From Takashimella koratensis (Eukaryota > Basidiomycota > Tremellomycetes > Trichosporonales > Tetragoniomycetaceae), in NCBI GenBank assembly GCA_003116875.1, contig BCKT01000001.1, positions 2,227,486 to 2,291,485 of the forward strand: a stretch of DNA of 64,000 bases. The letters run 5' to 3'. The position numbers and the translations under genes are program-made. The notes beneath the pieces were generated by a model. It was not told where the DNA came from. It saw nothing but the letters and a program-made list of their open reading frames with translations, and ran no database searches. Positions 57,070-64,000 of the stretch are shown here, piece after piece; the first letter of the stretch is position 1; each line of letters begins with the position of its first letter.

Positions 57070-60000
57070 ATGGCTTCAGAACAAAGGATCGCGTCGGGGT
57101 CGTCGCAACAGCCGCACCGTAGGACACGCCCACCCTCGGTCGCCTCGCTGCGTCATCAGCAACAGCAGCAGCAGCAACAATCGCAAGGGCGCAGGCAGGG
57201 CCACTCGTCCCGCAGGCAGTCGACGGATGAATCTGCGTAAGTTCTTTAGAGATCACCCAGCTAGCTCGCGATTCCTTTTCCACTTGATATCCCATAACCT
57301 ACTGTCCTCCGCCCCCAAGAGCCAGTCCGTTCCGCAATCTGCCGCTGCCCCCACTCTGGTGCCCTTGATTACCCCTCCGCTCAAGCCCCCGGGCTACGTT
57401 TCATACACTCCCCGGGATCCAAGTCTCCTGCGTTCCGCGCACCCCTAGTTTCGATTCTCATCTAACACTGACCCCTCTTCTCTCCCTCCCGGCCCGCCCG
57501 CCGCCTTCGCCCTCCATCGACGCCCCTGCACTTGACCTTGCTTCACCTGCTTCCCCTCGCTACCAAATGGGCAGCCAACCGCAACCGCCGTCACCCATTA
57601 CCTACTTCCCCAATCCCTCATCCTTCACCCAATCTCCTAACCAACAATACATGCCGAGCCTTTCAACATCACCCTCCGCGTCCAGCTCGCGCCTTCCTGG
57701 GTCGATCAGCCATTCGAGCTCCGCATCATCCGCAGAGGACGAGGTCGGCGACAATGATCCCGGTTCTATGACACCGCGCGTGGGCCCTGTCGCCGATACC
57801 TTTGCGACCAGTCCGCACGCAAGCATCCTGTCCACGACGAATGGAGGGAACGGAGGTCGCCGCCGCTCGAGCGGATATGCGATGACTCCTGGCGGTGTCC
57901 GAGCGATGTCGTCCGCCGGCTATGGGACAATGTCGTCCTCTGGATCATTCCCCACGACCGAGGGTCTGGGGTTCGGCGGCAATATCGAAACTCGGAGAGC
58001 AGCTTCGTCTGCGGGCATCGCGATACCTGCGCCGATCACCGCCCCCGTCAGATCAGAGACTGGCATGCTGAGTCTTCCTGGCCACGGTGCATACTACGCA
58101 TCACAACCTCCCAGCGCGAGTTCGAGATTCCGTGACAAGGACCACGGCAACAATCCCAGCGATCGCGACGTGTCAGGGAGCTACGCACCTCCGTCGGCCT
58201 TCAGCAGCCAGTTGCTAGGCGGATCGACATCCTCACACCCACTCCATCGTCGGCATCTCTCGGTCAACTCGACGCTTTCGCATGTGGCCCCACCACTGTC
58301 ACCTGGCGGATCGATGCTACAGCGGATCAAGAAGACGGCTAGTGCTGTCGGGTTGGGTTTGGGTCGAGCGGATGCCTATGACCGCGATGAGCCCCCCGAG
58401 GAGGATGAGGAGGAGCCAGAGGAGGTAGATGAAGGGAAAAGAGCAAATGGAACTCGTGTGTGGTACTCGAGCTACGTTACCATTGACTGGATTCACGATT
58501 CGGTGAGTGGCTCGGCTCTTTGAAAGACAACTTCGCCCCTTCTGACCATATCGTCTTCAGATCAAGGAATCGTCACGGATCCGACGACTCCGACATAATG
58601 CTCGCCGCTCGATCACCGGCAGCATTGTCAACTCATGGGACCGTTTCCAAGGCTGGCTAATTGTGACTATCGTCGGCGTGCTCACTGCGATGATGGCGTT
58701 CGCTATCATCCGCTCCGAGATGGCGCTCTTCGATCTTAAGGAGGGATTCTGCTCGACCTCGTGGTTGTCCGCCAAGCGGTTCTGTTGTGCCCCTCGACAT
58801 GGACATGGGCGGCCAGATCCATCGAGCGGGGATGAAGATATGTGTGGTGATTGGATCGAATGGGGCGAGTTCTTTGAGCCCAATCAGAAGGGTGGAGCGA
58901 AGGGAGCTTGGGCTTTCAACGCGCCGGAATTCATAGCATATTTCGTTATCGCCGTGAGTTCCTGCTCATCTGTTTTTGGAAGGAGGTCTCAAAATCGCTG
59001 ATCATCTTCTCCTTAGCTCGCCCTCGCCACGCTCGCATCTACATTGACCGTCTATTTGACCTCAACGGCCAACCACGTCACATCGAAGGACTCCAAATTC
59101 CTCGCACCTCCGGCGGAGAGCAGCGCCATGACCTCGCCAACGAAAAGTCCCAACGAAAGACAACCGCTGCTCGACGGTCCGCCGATCCCCGCGTTTGAGG
59201 AGATGATCGCGGAGGCAGAACCGCCAAGACCAGTATTGTACATGGCTGGTGGAAGTGGTATCCCCGAGATCAAGACGATTCTTTCTGGTACGTCGAAGAT
59301 CTGAGATGACATACAAAGAGTTTACTGATCGAATCAGGGTTCGTCATCCACGGGTATTTGGGGATGTCGACCTTGTTGGTCAAGTCGACTGGCCTGGCGC
59401 TGTCTGTCGCTTCGGGTCTGTCGCTTGGCAAGGAAGGTCCTTTTGTACATATCGCATCTTGTATCGCCAACATTGTGTCCCGCATGTTCCTCAAATACGA
59501 ACTTAATGAAGGTGAGCGAAGATTGCTTGTCGTGCTTAGAAGTCTGCCAGTAGCTGACGATTCAATAGCCAAGCGCAGAGAGGTACTGTCTGCGGCCTGT
59601 GCAGCCGGTGTCGCCGTATCTTTCGGGGCTCCCATTGGTGGCGTCCTATTCTCGCTGGAAGAAGTCTCCTACTACTTCCCTCCTAAAGTTATGTGGCGAT
59701 CGTTCTGGTGTGCCGCCGTCGCTGCCATCGCACTCAAGGCACTCAACCCATACGGCAACGGCTCGATCGTCTTATTTGCGGTCACCTACACGAAAGAATA
59801 CCATTATTGGGAGTATGGCATTTTCTTGGTCCTCGGTATCTTTGGTGTGAGTGTATTCGATAAGTTTAATCTGGTTCTGTTCTGACCTATCGCCCAGGGC
59901 ATGTACGGGGCTTTGTTCTCACGCTTGAACATCATCTGGAGCCGAGAGGTCCGCAGGGGGACGTGGTTGAACCGACACCCAATCGTGGAAGTCGCGCTTG

Positions 60001-61474
60001 TTACCAGCCTGACGACGATCGTGTCGTTCATGAATCCCTATACTCGATTGGGAGGAACCGAGCTCGTGGCCAAGGTAAGCTAAATCATCCTTCTGGTTAC
60101 CAGGCCACAGCTGATAAAATTGTACAGCTCTTCGCCGAGTGCCATGCGGACACGCCCAACAGCGTCTGCGTCTCCCACCCTTCCGAGATCGCCTCCGTCA
60201 TGTACACCATCGGCATCGCCTTGCTCATCAAGGGCGCGTTGACAATCATCACTTTCGGGATCAAGTTGCCCGCGGGGATTTTCATCCCTTCCCTCGTTGT
60301 CGGTGCGTGTTTCGGCCGCATTGTCGGTCTGGGTATGGAGTGGCTCGAATTTGTGCACCCACGCTGGGGGATCTTCGATGTTTGTCGAGACAGCCTCTGT
60401 GTCGTCCCGGGCTTGTATGCCATGGTAAGTATAGAGAAGAGTGGGCAAAGCGACGTAGTGTTGAATGCTAACTTTGGACAGGTCGGAGCAGCTGCTACGT
60501 TGGCCGGTGTCACACGAACGACGGTCTCCCTCGCTGTTATCATGTTCGAATTGACAGGTACACTCAACTACGTCGTACCCGTAATGCTCGCTGTATTGGT
60601 CGCCAAGACAGTCGCAGACGCGCTCGAGAAAAAAGGAATCTACGAACTTGTCATCGACTTGAACAAGCTGCCGTACCTGAACAGCAAAGAGGAGTATCTG
60701 TGGGGTGGGAAGCGCGTCTCCGAGGTTGTGAGTAGAGAGCGGGAATCACAATTATTTGAGCTCTACTGACTACCGAATAGGCGGACAAGGACGTGCCGAC
60801 ACTGCGTGCGGATAAGCCTCATACTGTGCGAGAGCTTACGGGCCGCCTACTTGAGCTCGTTCGCCTGGGGTTTTCTGACACGGGTTTCCCCGTACTGGTG
60901 AAAGAGCCCACGATGGAGAAAGGCGGTCGACAGTACGGATGTCTCCGCATTGTCGGGTTCCTGGGAATCAACGAGCTCGAACATGCCTTGTGTAAGTGGT
61001 TTCTTGGCCGAGGTTCCGGGTTTATATTGATTTACCTGATATATGCTAATCACTTGGGTCCCTCTGATAGCTCGTTTATCGGACGAGCCGGATGCGATGT
61101 TGAACTTGATCCCGGACGACAACACAAGTCGGCCACGAAGCAGCGTCCTATCCATCTTCTCATTTGCCGACAGCATCGAGAACGCGCGACACAACCCATA
61201 CGACCTAAGCCGGTACATTGACAGAGTAAGTGGAGTGAACAGCCAGAGCCAAGGCAGCTGTTCATTTTGCAGCAAGAGGCAAGTGCTGACCATGATCTAG
61301 GCACCGATAACGGTCCAGATTTTCTCCCCACTCGAGCTTGTACAGCAGCTCTTTGTCAGACTTGGCGCGAGGCAGATCCTAGTCACTGACTCGCGAGGAG
61401 CGTTCAAGGGCGTCGTGTACAAGAAACCGTGGCTTGCGTTCCTCAACGAGCTCAACGAGGGCCACGGTAGATGA
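57070..61474 (+). CDS. CLC-type chloride/proton exchanger (GEF1/CLC-3 group)
   Basis: Endomembrane anion transporter that balances charge during vacuole and Golgi acidification; GEF1 of yeast also affects copper and iron loading. The long cytosolic N-terminus is Ser/Gln-rich (QQQQQQQ) and ends in an acidic run ([15 protein letters not shown]). [14 protein letters not shown] and [19 protein letters not shown] begin the membrane domain. Pore motifs are [28 protein letters not shown] with the gating glutamate, [20 protein letters not shown] with the proton glutamate, [19 protein letters not shown], and [15 protein letters not shown] with the pore tyrosine. The gating and proton glutamates together point to 2Cl-/H+ exchange rather than a channel. 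Two CBS domains follow ([38 protein letters not shown]), ending NELNEGHGR. About 12 exons. Confidence 0.94.
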
Positions 61475-61727
61475 TGGAGACTCTGAACTTCGGATAAAGC
61501 GAAGTATGGCACATTGTGAGAGAGGATATTGGAAATGTAGTCGTAGCTATCAGTATACACGCAGAGGTCTGGGCGTTTGTTGAATGAACTTTGTACTTGA
61601 TGTCAAAACATATCTGTCCATGGTCGCTTGTCATCTTGTCCCAGCACAACAGCCACGCTGCCGCGCTGCCCTGCTACCATGCTGCCATGCCATGCATCAA
61701 TCTTGAGTCAACAACAATGCAAGTCGC

Positions 61728-63188
61728 TCAGAGCTCGTCCTTGCCTTGAGGAGGGCGCGGCTCATCCACTGTGATAGCTGAGGACGGTGCTTCTTGTGGA
61801 GGCACAAGCTCGTCGACGACATACTCTTGATCCTCTTGTCCCAACAAGTCCACCTCACCCTCCACCTGATCTGCCTTGGGGTGTTTGTCACCTCCTAGCG
61901 CCTGCTTGACTGCCGAGCCCACACCTGCTGCTGCTGCTGCTGCTGCCGCGCCCGTCACGACACTCATTACCTCACTAACCACGCTCCCGACCTTTTCTTT
62001 CCCAAGCACCACACCCACCTCTTCCCCCTTCACCCCACCACCGCCACCACTAGCACTACCTCCACCCAGACCCATTCGGACAAGCTTGAAGCTGCCGCCG
62101 ACCCACCACCCGACCCCTCGCCCTACTTTATCCAATACCCGGCGTTTCACGACAAACGCAACAACGAGGAGGAACAGACTCAGCGCAGCAAAGATGAGCG
62201 CCCGGTCCCACCAGTCTGCACGCTCGAGGTGGCGCACGAGCTGGGAAGAAGCGGTAAGGAGGGAAGTGTAGGTGTCGTATAGAGTGTGCGTAGATCGAAG
62301 GGTTCGCGTGGATTCGTCTGTAAGAGTTAGGATGGGTGACGGAGGGATATGGGAGAAGGGGAGACGGAAGGAAGAGAGGAGGAGAACGTACCGAGCATTT
62401 GAACAGATAGGACAGACCGTTCGAGCTCGGCCTGCATCAACTGCGTCGTACGGCGAAGCGCGTCCGTCACGTCATTCGTCTTGGTTTGCAACTCGTCGTC
62501 TCCGCTATTGACTTCGTCAGTCCAGTCTCTCCCACTGACCCTCCCTTCTTCAGCTGCGCTTCCACAGGTCACCAGACCCTGCCGTCTTCACTGGTCCCGA
62601 TGACACTCGACTCACCCGACCAGACCCGTCGTCGCGCCTGCCTTGAGCTTTGACTTGGACACGTCACTGGACCCGCTAGTGCTAGCTCCGCTAGTGTCGT
62701 CTGCGTCTGTGCGGAGCAGCTCGTGTCGGCTCGACGCGGCGGCCATGGCTCGTTTCGACTCTATCAAGGCTATCCGGTACTCTCTTCGCAGTCTTCATCC
62801 CACGACAACGTAGTCAGCGATGATCCAACTCAAGTCTTCCCACCCAATCCTCGGTCGATCACCCCCAAATCCATCACACATCGACACAGCGACACAGCTT
62901 TCGAACTCACGCATCGTGCTCCGCCTCGATCTCATCGCACTCGCCCTTGACCCTCCCTCTGACGTGCTCATCACCGAGCGCCTCTGCACGTTCCCTAGCC
63001 TCCTCTAAGCCCGCGCGCACCATCTCGAGGTCTCCGCGCATCTCGTCGGCCAGGTCGCGCTGCACCGACACGGGCCCGCGGCACTCGCGCAACCGCGGAA
63101 GCTGGAACGTCCGGAGGTCCGAGAGCCGGCGGTTCAGCGAGGCCAGGGAGGGAGAGAGGTCCGGGTCGACGGCGCGGCGAGGCGGCAT
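61728..63188 (-). CDS. SEC20: SEC20-type SNARE with C-terminal KDEL
   Basis: Sec20 is a Q-SNARE of the ER used in Golgi-to-ER fusion. An N-terminal helical region (SLASLNRRLSDLRTFQLPRL, EMVRAGLEEARERAEALGD) precedes the Sec20 domain: QTKTNDVTDALRRTTQLMQA, ELERSVLSVQMLDESTRTL and TLYDTYTSLLTASSQLVRHL. A membrane anchor follows (WDRALIFAALSLFLLVVAFV). The luminal tail of about 140 residues is Gly- and Ala-rich with a polyalanine run encoded by CTG repeats on the plus strand (61928-61947). It ends PQGKDEL, a KDEL retrieval signal equivalent to the HDEL of yeast Sec20. Four or five exons. Convergent with the CLC gene (253-nt gap), divergent from the HAD hydrolase gene. Confidence 0.9.
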
Positions 63189-63427
63189 CGCAGTGAGTAT
63201 CGTGGTGGGTGTATGTGGAGTGGGGAAGGGGCAGGCAGGGAAAGGGGATATGGAGAAAGGAGAATTAATCCGGAAGCGAGTTGGGTGTTGGTTGAGTCAT
63301 GAGCTCATTTGTTGACAGTTCGGCCCGGGCACAAAATTATAGACAATAGGTCATCTGCTCATCGCTCAATCCTTGCTTTCCTCATTCTCCACATTGCTCA
63401 TCTAGACTAGATATAGATACACGACAG

Positions 63428-64000
63428 ATGGTAACGCGCTCTCTCGGTCTGTTGAGACCGCTGGCTGCATTGTCGGTCAGAACGATTGGAGCCAGGTACC
63501 TCAGCAGTGAGTCCTTTGGTCAATTCCAACGCTGATAACCAGCCAAAGCCTTTCCCGACCGCCTTGCGTTTGCCTTTGACATTGTACGTACTGTGACAAC
63601 CACTATCAGCGTATCGTGTGGGCTAGATATGAAGTAGGTCCGGGACTACGCTGACTGTGGAAATGGCGACTACGTTGTGATGAACGATCAGGACGGCGTG
63701 CTTAAGCAGGGACACGCAAATGTCCTCCCTCAAGCAAGGAGGGTCATGGACCTCTTGTCGGGAAAGAGCGGAAGTCTGCCTCGGTGAGTCATCCCTCTTG
63801 CTCCAATCTCTACGCGAAATCTACTACAATTGAGTCCTGACGCGTACTCCCTCTTGAATATGTACGGATCTCCTCTCTTAACCGTCTAGACCAGTGCCGT
63901 TCATCCTGATAACGAACGGGGGTGGTGTTCCCGACGAAGACAGGCGGAAAGCGCTTTCTTCAGAACTGGGTGTGAAAGTACGTTCCTCAGTCCTTTAACA
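63428..64000 (+). CDS. HAD-superfamily hydrolase of the CECR5/HDHD5 (YKR070W) group, 3' part cut off
   Basis: Only the first four or so exons are in the window. MVTRSLGLLRPLAALSVRTI (plus GARYLS) looks like a mitochondrial presequence. Then FPDRLAFAFDI joins DGVLKQGHANVLPQARRVMD, and LLSGKSGSLPRPVPFILITN leads into GGGVPDEDRRKALSSELGVK. The DIDGVL nucleophile motif spans an intron between 63584 and 63691 (acceptor GATCAG). ILITNGGG is HAD motif II. This matches the TIGR01456 group, whose substrate is poorly known. The coding sequence continues past 64000. Confidence 0.88.

Overview
The window looks like nuclear DNA of a basidiomycete fungus, probably a yeast-like Tremellomycete-type genome (this placement is inference). 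The evidence is dense short introns with GTGAGT/GTAAGT donors and CTRAC-like branch points, compact intergenic gaps, conserved eukaryotic housekeeping genes, a Zn2Cys6 regulator, and no bacterial, organellar or viral genes. Two single ambiguous bases (39886 and 56746) show that this is draft assembly.

Layout. From 1 to 25 kb nine genes alternate strictly in strand: CTU1/NCS6 (+, 5' part missing), the m6A methyltransferase IME4/METTL3 (-), AP-1 sigma (+), a UBE2W-type E2 (-), CLP1 (+), NAA15 (-), a WD40 inositol-polyphosphate 5-phosphatase (+), EFR3 (-) and a CYSTM protein (+). From 25.6 to 38.7 kb four genes run on the minus strand: a PBP1/ataxin-2 homologue, proline dehydrogenase PUT1, farnesyl diphosphate synthase ERG20 and a G-protein alpha subunit. 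A Zn2Cys6 transcription factor (+) fills 42.4-47.1 kb, flanked by poorly coding stretches. From 50.1 to 55.8 kb lies a head-to-tail array of five small intronless genes that are all paralogues of one another and match no family I recognise. The window closes with a CLC chloride/proton exchanger (+), the ER SNARE SEC20 (-) and the start of a CECR5/HDHD5-type HAD hydrolase (+).

How they fit together. Most genes are single-copy housekeeping functions: RNA modification and processing (CTU1, IME4, CLP1, PBP1), N-terminal protein modification (NAA15, UBE2W), membrane traffic and lipid signalling (AP-1 sigma, SEC20, EFR3, 5-phosphatase, ERG20) and signalling (G alpha). EFR3 and the 5-phosphatase are convergent neighbours that act on the same phosphoinositides.

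The best candidate for something undescribed is the five-gene array. Its members share a conserved core (PTLLFT..W; C.F.LEPKRGT.LT; DAK..A.GT.FEVEL; FARRP), carry no introns in an intron-rich genome, have TATA-like boxes 93-136 nt upstream of each ATG, and share a duplicated non-coding block. Other points worth a second look are a 4-nt micro-exon in the CYSTM gene, an ataxin-2 homologue that seems to lack its LSm domain, an in-frame TGA inside the transcription factor, a cluster of SUMO-consensus motifs in CLP1, and a Glu-to-Ala change in the P-loop of the G alpha subunit.
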